Shown here one piece after another: positions 1-14,071 of a stretch of DNA of 64,000 nucleotides. The stretch spans positions 127,667,133 through 127,731,132 of the forward strand of contig CM031858.1 of assembly GCA_018697195.1 (NCBI GenBank), written 5' to 3'. This DNA is from Certhia americana (taxonomy: Eukaryota; Chordata; Aves; Passeriformes; Certhiidae). The notes under the pieces were generated by a model. It was not told the origin of the DNA. It saw only the letters and a list, made by a program, of their open reading frames with translations, and made no database searches. Positions within the stretch are counted from its first letter, which is position 1, and each line of letters begins with the position of its first letter. Both the position numbers and the translations under genes were made by a program.

Positions 1-499
1 GTGGTTACTGAAAACATAAATGACAAAAAAGCAATAAAGCAGAAAACTGTATTGATGCAATATAGCCCACATTCTCAGTCTTATACAATAGCCATAGGGT
101 TCTTAAGGTAGATTCACTAATGCAGAAGAATAAACATTACAGGCAATGGCTGTCAGTAGAGCTATCAGTCTCTCTGAGTGAAGAAATTACTGTTAGACAG
201 AGTATAGAACAAGGAAGGAATCCAATCCAGTATTGCTGATGAGTAAATTTACACTGATGCCTTAAGTTTTAGCTTTTATATTTTTTAGATTCTGTGCTGT
301 TTCAGTGAGTAGGTTTAGGTTTCATATTCAGTGCTACTAAGCTCGCTTCACAGAGCAGACAGACAAAACAATTCCTTCTCTAGTTTGATACCAAGGGCAA
401 TTTTCAGGCCCAAGAACAAAAAAAACCAGTGAAGTGAGAAGAAAAAACAAGGAGGAAGGAGCTTCATAACCTGAATCTATGGTTGGACAATTGACTCTA

Positions 500-703
500 A
501 TATGCTAATGGACCAGAACTTAGAAAAGTGTGAGACCTTGTGATCAGTTGTCCATTTTGTGACCATTTTGGGTGCATCTTGGGTGTGGTCTGGCTGGACT
601 CTTGTGCAGCCCAGGAGTACCCATTGATGCCTTTTAATAAATACCTACTTTATCCTTTTGCTCTGGCTAGTCTCTGTTCCAGGTCAGCCTCCAGAAGGCA
701 TCA
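500..703 (+). mobile_element. Probable endogenous retrovirus LTR remnant
   Basis: The segment has the layout of the 3' part of an avian retroviral LTR: a GC-richer stretch (gtgcatcttgggtgtggtc near 571-589), a polyadenylation signal AATAAA at 636-641, then a pyrimidine-rich stretch with GTCTCTGTTCCAGG and a GGCATCA end near 697-703. No primer-binding site, gag/pol sequence or second LTR is nearby, so this would be a solo or truncated LTR. The 5' limit is not clear and the family is not assigned; no protein is encoded. Confidence 0.45.
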
Positions 704-1001
704 ATACATTGTAAACGCCCACATTAGTCAGATCCCATCTCAAGTTAACTTTTTCTTCTCTGCCTGACCCCACTACTGTTCGCTTCAAAAAGTGCTTCAA
801 GAATACCACCCCTCCAATGACTTGACACATTCTTCTAACTACAAGATTCACCTTATGCCTAGATAGTGTAGCTCCACTTCTTTTTGTATTAATTTCATCC
901 CTAATATATAGGTTAAGCCTATGGATTTTTACACCAGTATTTGTCTTAACTATTTAATAAACATTTATATTAAATATAAATGTATTTATATAAATTCCCA
1001 G

Positions 1002-1364
1002 CCTGGAGATGAGAAGGCTTCAGGGACCTCCTAGCAGCATCATGATACCTAACAGGGCCTACAAGAAATCCGGAGAGGGAATTTTGAGAAAAATATATAG
1101 TGACAGGACAAAAACTTTAAAATGAAAGACAGCAAGTTTAGACTACATGTCAAGAAGAAACTTTTTCACTATACCATTGGTGAGAGACTGGCACAAGTTG
1201 CTAAGAGAAGTGGATGTCCCATCCCTGAAATCTTCCAAGGCCAGGCTGGATGACTTTGAGTAGCTTGGTCTAGTGAAAGGTGTGCCTGTTCAAGGCAGGT
1301 GGGGCTAGAACTAGATAATCTTAAAAGTACACTCCAACCCAAATCATTCTGTGATTCTATGATA
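1002..1364 (+). mobile_element. CR1 LINE, 5'-truncated 3' end
   Basis: Degenerate but collinear with the CR1 3' region: 'gatgagaaggctt', 'gacaggaca', 'agaaactttttcacta', then 'cactccaacccaaatcattctgtg'. It ends with two CR1 terminal octamers, ATTCTGTG (1346-1353) and ATTCTATG (1354-1361). The insertion is antisense to MMP16 within intron 1. Confidence 0.9.
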
Positions 1365-4300
1365 TACACACTTTCAATTAACTAAGTTAAAATGTTTAGT
1401 AGTTCAGTGCTTTTAAAATAGCTTGGAGTAAAACCTTGGATGTAATGAAATTAATGGCACAATCTCAACAATTCCATGTAGTCTCATCCAAGTTTCCCAA
1501 TGAAGACCAGATATTTTATTAGGCTAGTAAGTACATAAGTAAAGAAATAACAATTACAAAAGAGAAAATAAACTAAATATGGGTGGATTACCTTTTTTCT
1601 TCCTGTCTCTAGTTTGTTATTAAGAAGTTTCATCTACTGAAACATAAGTACGAGCTCCAAAAAAAAAGAAAGCATGGAGAAAAATTATATTCTCCATTTC
1701 TATGTAACTCTGAAGGCTCTTGACTTCTTTCAACAACTCTATGAATTCTTTGTTTTAAATTAAAACAGTAAACACTTCTTTTTATTAGTTACTTCACCAA
1801 ACACCATTACACAATTTTCAACTACAATTTTCAACTACATGTTTAGCTATTTTATTTCTAAAAAAGTTAAAAACATTTAAAGCCCTCAGACTGCAGGACA
1901 CCTAAAACTTAAAAGTTCCTTTTTCCTTTTCTAGCTATCATGATAAAGCTAACAGGCATGATGAATTTCTTTATTGTATTAATGGAGATGGGACATGAGA
2001 AAAGCTATAATTTCTTTAGGCTCCCCTGTCTGTTATCACTCCTAACTTTTACAAAACATCACAGAATGTATTGTTCCTACATTTTAAAAGCTTAGTTTCA
2101 CCTTAAGAATCATTTCCTCTGGTGCTGAAAATTTAGATAAGGAAGCAAATATTCATAAAGACATTAAAACTCCACAACTTTTAATGAAACAGAATCTTTA
2201 TTTTGAGCAAAGTTAGAGAAAGAACATAGTCTCTATAGAGCCCAAACTTCTTGTCCAAATTAAATTGACATCACCTCCTCAGGAAAATCTCGCATGTACA
2301 AAAAGTCTCTAATATTTCAGTGGAAATAGCATCTAAGCAACTACTATGAAGAACAATGTCTTTATCTGACTGCTGGGACAAAACCAGAATTCTCTCAACA
2401 GTCAGGAAAAATGATGGAATTATTCACAAAGGATCTAAAATACTGTTTTATCTTTAAATGAGCCTGTGAGTGGAAAACAAGAGTAGAGCTACATATTACA
2501 AAGGAAGCTCTTCTGGATTAAAAGATTGCAGATATGTCACTCTTTCTTCACAAATGCAGACTTAAAAATCCACAGCAGATCTAGTCTCTCACTAATTACA
2601 TGATAGCAGAGAGTTCATTTAACTAGGTAGCATAATCAAGTATTTAAAATTTTGGATTTACAAATTAAGTAAATAAGCAAATTTAATAATACAAGCTGGT
2701 CAGTTACACCCTTAATCTGACACATGTAATATTAACATTTTGAAGACCTAAAGCAAGTATTATAAATAAATCAATGAAATTACATACCTGCCTATGATGA
2801 CATCTAAATTCTAGTATTATCACAGAAATGTAAATTTCTGTTTACTTAATCCCCATTTTGTTTTACATAACAAAAGTACTTGAAAACAAGATAATTATTC
2901 TTGAAGCCGAGGGCTCTTAGCCAAAGAAATTATTAAAATGCCATTTTCATTTTTATCTTCTTGGGGATTGTCTATCAGGCAATAGACACTTAGAGAGCTT
3001 CTTCTAAAATACATTTTCTTATTACTTGCTCTTTATAAAAATTCTTAGCATTTTGTTTTCTCCTTTCAAGCTGTTTAAATGTTTGTAAGTTTGGGATGGA
3101 AAGAGAGCCATTAAAACCATTTAAGATATGGCATGAAACAACAGTCAAAAGCAGTAAATTTATAAAACCTGCCATAAGCATTTGCTCTGAGTTAGGTAAC
3201 ACGTTTTACATGGACCTGAACAGGCTCAGGCCTGATCTCATGACAGTTGAAGGCAAAACAGCCTTGTTTGTAGAGAAATGCAGAGAAATGTTGTGTTCTT
3301 TAAATCCCTAAGTACTTAGAATACATGAGATCCAAAGACGTGAGGTAGTGCTATAACCTTTTACACTAAGGGAAGAATGTATTTAATAGTGCGCAGGGCA
3401 TCAAAGTGACAGGGTAAAAATTGTAGTGTCATAAGGATAGAGTTCTGTTCTTGGTTTTGTCAGGAGTACAGGTGTCTGGTGTGATCTGAGATGAACTAAA
3501 TCAACCAGGGGATGGGAGTTGTACTACTGGATTTTTTAGGAGGCCCACTATTTTCTGGAACAATATCCAGAGACCAAGCAAGTCAGACCATAGGGCCTAA
3601 ACAGCAACAGGTCCCTAAACAAGTGTAATGAATCCTACTGCAGAGGGAAGGGATTCAACCCAAATTATGACCCATAATTGGAATGCCAGTATCTACCTGC
3701 GGGAGCCCCATAGATATAGGTCTCATCACTCTCCACCATCATTTAAAACTAACAGGTTTTAGTTACCTAAACAGAAGTTTAGAAGTCTAGTCATATGAGC
3801 TGACTTAGAACACAGAGACTGGCTTCCTGTTGCTAGCCTGAAGAGGAAACTTCTGTTGGTCCCTGCTATTTCTGCCAGCGACGCGCACATCTTGGCCAAG
3901 GGCACCTTAAAAGGTGCTCAATACCCACATGTGAGCAACTTAAACACACATCTGGTTAATACCAACAGGAGAGTTCAGAAAAATACTTCAAGTCACTCTG
4001 AAACAGAGTCATAAGGTGAACAGATGGTACAGGAACCTTGAAGAAGAAGATTCAGTTTCCACTTCTATCATACTTAATATGTCATCACAGCAAATCTAAT
4101 TTACCTTATTCTCTCCTCATTGATTTCTTAACTTCTAGGGGTATGTGAACAGCATGGCTGCCTGTTAGTGATGCCCAATATAAAACAATAAATGCATGGA
4201 GCAGTGCATCTTTTACTGTATGTCGTAAAAATCCACAAAAAAAGCTTAGGTACTGTGATTAAAAGGAAACATGAATATATGTGTAAGAATTTACTTGTTT

Positions 4301-4557
4301 AAGGATACATTCACTCAAAAACATCACAGTTTTTAATTGTGCATTGTGTGATACTTACAATCTGATCCAAAACTGATTTATTTGCTAAGACTTTTACATT
4401 TATTTAAAATAATTTTGAGTATGTTTGGGTAACAAAAAATTATCTTATTCAAACTTTAATTCTGAAAGAGCCTGTAATTCTCTCTATCTTGGTTTATCTA
4501 ATGACATCCTTCACCTAATCCTAACAGTGTTGTCTACCAAGTTTTGGTACTCATATT

Positions 4558-4645
4558 TTAAAAGACCAAAACAAAAACAAACAAACAAAAAACCAAACCC
4601 CAAAAACCTCATAAAAAACACCACAAAAAATCAAAACCACTGTTC
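4558..4645. repeat. A/C-rich low-complexity tract
   Basis: Made almost entirely of A and C on the plus strand (aaaacaaaaacaaacaaac, then aaccaaacccc and similar). On the MMP16 sense strand it is a T/G-rich run in intron 1. No gene or transposon ends were recognised. Confidence 0.7.
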
Positions 4646-5309
4646 AAACTGTTATAGACATGTCTTTCATCTTTTCTGCTCTGTTACTTTCTTTTGAACA
4701 CATTCACTTCTAGAATGATTATACAGATGATTAAATTGAAATGCTGTATTTATATTTTATGATATTCCTCTACTACGCTTTATGAAAAGTGAAACAGTCC
4801 CAAGATAAAGGAATGATGAAGATATATTCCTGGCTCTTTTACATCACTTTTCTTCTATTGCTCATATGTATTGGAAAAGGCTGGAAATACTCTTCTCTTA
4901 GTTCAACACACATTTGTGCAAGCTAGGTTACAAAGATGGATAAATTACATGATCCATGTGAAGACTCATGATGGAACAGGACACACAACCTGGATCTTCA
5001 GCCCCCCCAAGTAAAATGCCCCAGTCACTTACATTACATCCTTTTTCTTACATATTTCAAAATATATGCAATAGAGAGAAATATAACAAAGACTTTTCCC
5101 TAGCTGGCATTTCACTGACAAGTAACAAAGGCCAGAAGTATCAGAGCTCAGCATTTCATAATCAACAAGAAAAAACAAGCATTGGAACACTGGGTTAGTT
5201 GAGGCAATTTTTTATTATTTCATTTTTCTAAATACATAGAAGCAATGAGAGCAAAAAGAAAAGTCTCACATGCCAAGACCAAAATCATGCTGTTAACAAT
5301 GTATTTCTA

Positions 5310-5375
5310 TTACTACTACTACTACTACTGCTACTACTACTACTACTACTAATAATAATAATAATAATAATAATA
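5310..5375. repeat. Compound microsatellite (ACT)n(AAT)n
   Basis: ACT/TAC triplets run from about 5310 to 5350 with one G interruption near 5330, then change directly to AAT triplets to about 5374. The near-perfect array is likely to be polymorphic. It is in MMP16 intron 1. Confidence 0.95.
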
Positions 5376-6103
5376 TTTTTTGCATTTCTTTCACTTGCAA
5401 TTAAACATGAACCACAACACAGACAGATACAATCTGTCAATTTCTCTGCAAAGACAGTGGGTCAAAGCAATTTCCTAGAAGAGCATCACACAACCAATAT
5501 CTGAGGTAAAAATTTGACAGGATCATCACCTTCAGATCCACATGCCATACAAAAAGAAAACAATTTCCTCTGTTGTACACTTTTTAAATATCCACCATAC
5601 ATTTAAATGAAGTATCTCCCTCCCTACTGAGAAGGAAGCTTGTTTTTCTGTTCTACTATCTGCGTTTTAAAGACATTGATATTTCTTTTTGCCTTTCAGC
5701 TGATAATTTTCTAAGAAATTAAGTCTTTCTCTTGCTAATATCTATTTCATACCTGTCAGTGAATTTGTGATTACATCCCAGCAAAAACGAACAGTACCAA
5801 AGAAATAAAACAACTTTTTCACTACAATATCATGAGAAAAAAAATACTAAAGACCATATTTTCTGAAGTTAGCATTTCTTTTCAAATTATCTATACAGCT
5901 TTGAAAACAATTCAAGTGTTTCATAAAAGGGAAAAAAACACTTACCAACACATGACTGGAAAAATCTGATGAAAATTGATACAGGTTTGTCTTACAGCAG
6001 TTACTTTATTCACCTTAACTGCATCATGCTATGATGAGTAGTCCTGAGTTGATACAATCAGAAGCTCAAAGAAGAGAGCATCAGTCCCACGGGTAAAATT
6101 CTT

Positions 6104-7300
6104 TCACAGAAACACAGGTTGGAAGGTACCACAGTGGGTCATCTGGTCCAACCTCCCTGCTCAAGCAGGGCCATCCCAGAGCACATGGAACAGGATGGTG
6201 TCCAGATGGTTCTTGGGTATCTCCATTGAGGGAGACTCCATATCCTGTTCCAGTGTGAGTAATGAAGTTCTTCTCTTATTCAGGTGGAACTGTGTTCCAG
6301 TTTTTGCCCGTTGCCTCTTGTCCTATTGCTCAGCACCACTGAGCAGAGCCTGGCTCCATCCCCTTGACACCCTCCTTCCAGACACTGATAGACATTGATG
6401 GGATTCCCTGTCAGTCATCTCTTCTCAAGGCTGAACAGGCCCAGATCCCTCAGCCTGTCCTTGTAGGAGAGATGTTCTTGTACTGAGGATCCCAGAACTG
6501 GACACAGCTCTCCAGATATGGCCTCAACAGGGCTAAGTAGAGGGGCAGGATCATCTCCCTTGACCTACTGGCAATGCTCTTCCTGGACCCCAGGATACCA
6601 TTGACCTTCTTGGCCACAAGGACACACTCCTTGTGGCTTCTTGTCCACCAGAACTCCCAGGTCCTTCTCCGCAGAGCTGTTTTTCAGCAGGTCACCCCCA
6701 CCCTGTACTGGTCCATGGGGTTTTTCCTCCCAGGGTGCAGGACCCTGCATTCCCCTTTGTTGAGTTTCAGATAGCTTTTCTCTGCCCATCTCCCCAGCCT
6801 GTCGAGGTCCTTCTGAAGGGCTGTACAGCACTCTGGGCTATCAGCCACTCCTCCCACCTTTGTGTTTTCAGGGAACTCACTGAGGAGGTCTCTGCCCCCT
6901 CACGCAAGGTATTGGTGAAAAGTTTAACAATACTTGGCCCAGTACTGAACCTCAGGAGACATCACCAGTGGCAGGCCTTCAACTAGACCCCGTGCCACTG
7001 ATTACAGCCCTCTGGGATCTGCTGTTCAGCCAGTTCTCAAACCACCTCTCTGTCCATTCACACAGCTCACACCTCCAGAGTTTGCCTGTGAGGATGCTAA
7101 GCGAGACAGCTTCGAAAACCTTGTTGAAGTCGAGGTACACAATATCCACTGCTCTCCCCCCATCTGTTCAGGCAGCTGCATCATCATAGAAGGCAATCAG
7201 GCTGGTCAAGCATGATTTACCCTTAGTAATTCCATGCTGACTACTCCCGATAACATTCTTATGATCCATGTGAATAGAGATGGCCTCTTTTCCAAAGCAC
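6104..7300 (-). mobile_element. CR1 LINE, about 1.2 kb, with decayed reverse-transcriptase (ORF2) 3' part
   Basis: Read on the minus strand, the sequence passes from a reverse-transcriptase palm region with VDIVYLDF and ENWLNSRSQRAVISGT (about 7190-6990), through GSVLGQVL, to the ORF2 C-terminal part with SSAEKDLGVLVDKK (near 6680-6640), LVAKKVNGILGS after a frameshift (near 6635-6585), and EHLSYKDRLRDLGLFSLEKR (near 6475-6415). It ends in the CR1 3' UTR at about 6104. These are established CR1 ORF2 signatures. Several in-frame stops and at least one frameshift make it inactive. The 5' part of ORF2, ORF1 and the 5' UTR are absent, typical of CR1 truncation. It lies in MMP16 intron 1 in the sense orientation. 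Confidence 0.93.
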
Positions 7301-10300
7301 TAAGCCAACCAGAAGAGAGGCTATCCTACCAAGTGGTAACAGAAATATAAATCTACTTCCACCCTGGCAACACAGATAGATTCAACTTTAAGATGCAGCC
7401 ATAATGAATTTTCTTCAATATTCTTTACAAAGACATCTTCTACAAATCCTCCATTATCCCACAGTCTCATTCCACACTACTATTCCATACAAGGGTCAAC
7501 CATGATATGATTCATAATGAATTAATAAAGAGAGCAAAATATTTTCCTCCACAGTCATAAAGCAATTGTTGGATTGTATGCTTTGTGTTTTTTCACAGTG
7601 TAATAAAAACTGCTATTGTTCTACGGAGAGAAAGCATCAAGTAACTTTAATGTTCTTCGTATTGCTTCAGCTGCTCATCTCCTAGCACAGCAGTTTTAAC
7701 TCTAGAATGTGAAACCCCTTTCCCAATGACTGGGTTCAAGTTTCAATACTTGAGATTGGATTGCCTAATATTAAGTTCTGAAAACAACAACACGTAAGTT
7801 TCCTAGGACCCTGAAGCCTAGATCTTGAAACTAACAGGAGTTTCTAAACATGGCAAAAATACCTGAAAAAGCCCCTAAGTCAATTACCTGCTGTAATACC
7901 TCAAAAGCTATGCTAGAAACATTATTATTACAGCTGAGCTCCTTAGCTAGTATAAACCAGATGTTAATAAGCAAAGAAACATTGTACCAACAGTTTTGGT
8001 TAATAAGTAAAACTACAGAAATATTTTTTTTTCTTTGTCTGCAATTTATGTCAAATTTAATTCATCACAGAATAAAGTGTTGCCACTTAATTGCTCTTAG
8101 TGTACAGCAAAGATGCTTACAATGAATGATGATAAGCAGGAACATGAATGAACAGTTGCCAGGCAACCAATAAATAAAGGTTCCAAATAGCATGACCTCT
8201 CTTTAAAGGATAAAGCTCTAATCATAATTATTTTTCAAATCCATTTCAGTGCCAACTAAAATCATGTTTGCAGCACTAATCCTGGCCTTCCTCATACAGA
8301 ATGAAACCAAATCTGTCATTTGACATATCACAGATAACAAATCAAACAGACTCAACCTGCTCCTTCAGATTATGGTCAATAGTGTAGTTTGAGGATAGCA
8401 AAAAGGTTAGACAATAAACTGGAATCTGAAATAGATAGCTGAGAATATTTAAGCAATTTAAATAGGGTAATTAAAATAATTTTTTTAAAGTTACATTGTT
8501 TCCTTAAGGATGTTCAAACAGTATCAACAAAATCCTCCAATGTTTAACATCATAAAATGATCATTAGGTAAAGTATAAGAATGAGACAGACTTTAATATA
8601 CTGCAAACAGATGCAGTTTGAAATGCTTTAAAATCTATATAACACCACATTCTATCTTTATAAACTCTTACAATACAGTCTTGCTGAGTGCATAAGCAGA
8701 GCTGAGGTGCCTAGAGCAAGCACTGACCTTTTAGATGGATCCAAATAAAACTGACAAAGAGCAGCATAAATCTTAAACCAGTGAAAGAAGACAGTATATC
8801 CACTTTGAAGAAACAATGAATGCTTATGCCAGAGTTTTACATTATGCCTTCCAAATAACGGAATGGGAGATCTTTGGTTTGTTCAAGGTGGGCTAATAAA
8901 TTTTGTATTTCTTTTAGTAAGCTCTCATGTCAGAAAACATTAGGAATACATGTTTTTGTAGTTTTATCTTGCACTGCATAAGATGATTACATAGATCTCT
9001 CCAACCATTATATTTCTTTTCTTAAGTAGAATTGAGATTCACTAATAATGCTTAAACACTAACCTGACAAAAATTTGCACAGGAAAACAAGCTGAACTAT
9101 CACAATAAACAAATATGTTTTGTACCTAAGTTATAACATACTATGTCAGAAGTGAGCCCATAAGAACAGGTACCATCCTTCCAACCTGCCTTTGAAAAAA
9201 ATACAGACAACAGAATCCATGAACTTCCCTGCAATGTCAGTAGCACAAAATAATCTCACACTTTACAGCAGAAAATGCATTCTAACAACTAAGTACTTAT
9301 TTCTTCACATGTATTTCTTCTTATCAAATGAGAACCAGTTCATTATATAGTAGGTATTCTCTGTCTTTGATAGAAAAGCATTCTGTTGCCTACCATCAGA
9401 CACATAATTTTCCAGTTATTTTCTTTATCTAGATATATCTGCTCACCAGAGACCTTTATAGGAGCTTTTCTTTGTATCTGTATTTCATGAATAAGCAAAT
9501 AGGAAATATACCACATTATATCTGTATTTTCCTTGACTAATATTTCACCCACTAATCATCTTCATCACCTGATTCATTAACTCCTCTCCATCTTTCTAGC
9601 AATTTCAGTTTGAACTCTAGTTTAGTTTGTTCTAACAGAAGTTCAGTGATGATGAATTTCATTGATGTCCTATGCAATAGTGAGATTCAGAATTTAAGTA
9701 ATTGAGAATTATGTATACTGACTGTAACTTAAAACAATGCAGAAGATCCTGTAAATTCTTGTTAGGACACATGGTACTGTTGATACCAAAACCACATTAA
9801 TTGCTTTTCCATAGTTTCCAGCTTGCATTTTAATGAACTATAAAAGTATTGTGATGTGCCTATAAACGTCACAACTGAGTCCACTAGTTCAAAAGTGTGT
9901 AAAGGTGATATTGGAGGATTTTCTTCCCCTCTCAAATGTTTACTCCTTTTCAGTTGCCAGCTGAAGAATGAAACTGGTCTGGTTTTAAGCCTAAAAGACT
10001 AAGAGTTTATGGAATAAAAGGTCATGCCTTACCATTTAGCAGGAGCTGGAGGCTAATTGTAAAGTTTATTAACAATGAAAACAATGGGGTTCTCAGAAAC
10101 TTATTACCATGGAGGAAACTGATGTTATTTTTCTGAAGTTTGGACTCTACTGTGTTTTTTTCCACAATATGCAATTTAACTATCTCACTTTTGAAAATGG
10201 GAGACAACTGTATTGTTTTAAAGAACTGCTCACACTAAAACAAGAGTCATTTTAAGACCCTGCCTAGGGATTCAAGTCTATACATTTAGCAATAGAAGGC

Positions 10301-12859
10301 AGAAAACAGCATAACTGCCAGCTTGAGGAGAGAGATGATGATGCTTTCTCTCTAGTGTTTTTCACATCACAGATGCAGTCAATGAAACTAGGTGGAACTC
10401 TAAAAACACTTTCCTCGACAGGGCTTAGGCAGATACTCATCTGATTAAGAGTAAGCAGCATTATGTTCCGGAGATAAATCACATTCTAGATGCATGTTGA
10501 TCCTGTCTTCAGATCAAGGTATTTTTGTTTCAATAAGCATTTTTCACATAACAAAATGGTAACATTTGTTTTCATCTTTTTTTTTTTTTTTATATCGGAT
10601 ATTTAGTAGCTAATTAAATATACACATACTTATTATTCAAGTACATACAAAAATTAATGGATGACACTGGGAGATAAATTTGCAGAAGAATACCAGCTCA
10701 AACAGTGCAATTTTGTTTGGTTTAGGAAAGCATATATATACCCACACTAGATGGATGATACTTGTGAAAGCCACACAAAATATTATTACTATAATGAGGA
10801 GCCCAGTAGGAGAAAGAAGGTAGTTTGTTGCTTATCACTTTTTAGTAACAATTAGCTTCTATGTGTTTGATTCAGTTTTATGTTTGGAATGTTCTTTTCA
10901 TAACTGTTACTCCATTCACTATCTCACTGATGGACATCTTTGCCTGTTAGCATGCAGAAATAGGTGAAAAGAGCAGCACAACTCAGCATTGATGACATAG
11001 TCTTTCACTAATATACTTAATGAAGTTACTGTTTTGGACCAATAGTTCAGCTCTAAAAGAGGGAGCTAGGAGTGCAATCCTTAGTTTTTCTCATATCAGA
11101 AACAAAGTCTCATAAAAATGCTACTGGTAATCAATGAACTTTGAAAATTAATGCTAAAAGCCTCATTTGCATACAAGAGATTCCTCAATTTCATCGTGAT
11201 TTCTTAACCTATCAGTTAAAATCATCTCTCATGAAGCCTTAGCACAAAACTCTCACCAATACAGAGTGTGTGTCCCTCTCATGTACCACACTCCATGATC
11301 TGAATCCTACTCCGCTGTGTCTATTACACAAAATACTGTACACATCAATACATTTCAGAATAGACAGCTGAATTCAGCTATCATTGGAAGCTTGAGGAAT
11401 TCCTCCATTCAGTTGTCCAGCTGAAAGAAATTTTACAGTGAGACAACCAAATTACAAAGCACAGAAATGTTCATACAAGCTTGCAAATGTCAGCTTTGTG
11501 TTTTACTTTTAAAAGAAAACATTATAATTTGATGTCTTTGAGCTACAGTAGTATCTTTTAAGAATTGCCCTGGCTCACAGCTATGAAACAAACAAACCAA
11601 AAAATTCAACAAGACTGCACAGATTTTACTCATCAATTGGGAAAGTGGATTAAACAAGATAGAACAAGAAGAAATAAATCATCTCCACATTTTATAATGT
11701 TCAACAGGTATTACCTGTATTTTATTTAAAGACAAGAAAGAATGAAAAGTAAACCTACTTTCCAACCATCCTAAGCACTTTTTTTCAGTGACATTTCATT
11801 CAACCATATGTACGCTACTTCTTTCCTGAAAATACTTTGCATATTTATTCTTATTGTCATAAGAAATCTTTGTTATATTTTCACAATTTACTCTGAAGTA
11901 CAACTGCTTTATGCACTTGTGCTGACATGCAGAGTTTTACGGCACAAAACATACTTGCTGTTGCCAAGTCCTTTGCCTCAAATTTCCCATGCTTTTAGCC
12001 TTTGCTGCTCCCAGCAAAAAGAAAATTGAATTTTCAGCACTATACAAACAATGTGAACATGACAATGGCTGTTCAGGGGCAAATCTGAGGTTCCTTTAGG
12101 CCAGGACCATGTCATCAGCAGTGGTTAAAGGCAGTGACCTAGGAAAAAGCCCAGTATTAGGATAACTCTCAAAAAATAAAGCAATCCCCTGGAACACTAT
12201 TCTGGCTCCCAGCAATGTGTGGCTCAAGGACTTAAATATGAAAAGAGTGGAAGCACTGGCATATAATAACACCCTTTGTTTTCAGAAAGGCTGGAAAGAA
12301 GAGAAGGAGATGGCATATTTCAAAAAGGAGAAATATGTGCCCTCATCACACATACATGCCACTTCATTCTATCCAACAGTGTTTCTTGCTCCTGATATTG
12401 CTTTTACCCTCAAAATGTGCTGTTTTCCATATGGAAGAGGTGGCAAAAATGAAAGTGTTTCCCTTCTTTCCTCAGAAAACCTCCTCCTGACTGGAGCTGG
12501 CCTCCTGTTCATATTCCACTTGACTAAACCAATCTTTTTCTCCTCCCACACTAGCTCCATCTGCTGCCCGTCTCTCCAGCAGAGCCAGATGCCAGCAAAG
12601 CAGACTGCTGTGGGAGGAGAAAGTTCTGTCGCTGGAATTTCATCCCTATACTCTGCAGGGGGCCAGCCTGTGAAGCATGGGGAGGATAGAGAGAGCAACT
12701 TCCTCTCTTCCACACTCCTTCCTCTGCTCATCAGTAAAAAAGGCAGCTGAGGACATGAGCAGAAGGATAAAACGTCAATGTGTGCTCTTAAATATGCAGC
12801 TTTAATATTCAAACAGCAGAAGTCTCACAATTGTACTCGAGAGTTGAGCATGGTACACA

Positions 12860-13780
12860 CCAGATTAACATGTGAGGAGACAGGAGTCCTGCTCCAAAGA
12901 CCTTAGAATACAACAGCAGCAGAGATGCACATTTGTGATAAGGATCAAATGAGTGTCTAGAGCACAGATGACAGAGAAAAAAGACTTAGATTTATAATCA
13001 GGAGAAATTTTAATGATGGAGTAGACAATACTTTCTGGAGAGATGAAAGTCAAAGAAAGAATCAATACAAGAGTGCTGTTAAGCTGAGAGAATTGTCTGT
13101 AGAGAAGAGTAGGATGAAAACAAACATGGAGAAAGAAAATGTAGGGTTTTTATACATTTGATGTGATCTTGCATGAGACAGAGGGAGAAGACGTACAGGT
13201 AAGAACTTTAGACAAGCAGTCTAGGAACAGAGGAGGATCTACATGAGCAATCTTGTCAGAGAAAGGAGCAAGAATGTGTGTCACTGAGCGAGAACAAGAG
13301 TTCATATAAAACAAGTAACCGTGCATATGTGTGAGACAGGGACACAGACTTCATTTTTCTGAGAGAAAATCACAGGAACCCAGGAGACTAAAGAGACAAA
13401 AAAGGCTAGTGTATGGATGCAGCAGAAAGTTTTGAGTGGGGCTGGCAGGACAGAAGAAAGTGAAGGTACAGAGCAACCTAACAGAATACCAGAATTACAT
13501 ATAAGAAGTTGAAAGAGCACATGTAAGTTACAGAGACATAACAAGAAAAATCAGCAAGTTGAATTGACAAGGAAAAGAAGAAGGAAATAGACACATCACG
13601 TTGCAGTAGAGTAAGGGATCACAGCAGAACAAATGGAGTGACAGGATGGAGAAAAAGGAGGAAAGGATATATGCAAAGATTATAAAAGTCAGTAGAGAAA
13701 CATTAGTTAAGTGAAAGCACTATGTAAAAACTCCTAATGGGAAAACTGGGAGTGTAGACAAAGGTGACTGGGAATGGATA
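12860..13780. repeat. Purine-skewed tract
   Basis: About 0.9 kb in which the plus strand is dominated by A and G; for example 48 of the 60 bases at 13621-13680 are purines. It is not a simple tandem repeat: GAGA, GGAGAAA and AAAGAAG motifs are scattered without a fixed period. On the MMP16 sense strand it is a pyrimidine-rich stretch shortly downstream of exon 1. Origin unknown; it may be an eroded low-complexity insertion. Confidence 0.5.
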
Positions 13781-14071
13781 GTCACTGTAAGTGTAAACTC
13801 AGGGTTTGCCCTATCTTGGCGTCCCCACTTTTTAATCTTCATTTTCTCTGGGAAAAATACTGTTGCCTTGTCCTCCACACCCCCTAACTTCCGAGCTGTA
13901 GTTGCACCTTTTTGCCGTTTGTTTCACTATTTCTAGTGGCAACTCTTTTTCTTACGTCTACATGGGAAAAAGGTCCTATTTTTTTTTTCAGATACTCTAC
14001 CACAAAGAAACGTGCCAATCTCAAGTTTCCTTCCTCCTGTCCATATAACGCTCTTTCATTCATTCTTCTTC

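Noticed and set aside
6565..7189. Several 66-117-codon plus-strand frames
   Set aside because: They are antisense shadows of a CR1 element whose real reading direction is minus.
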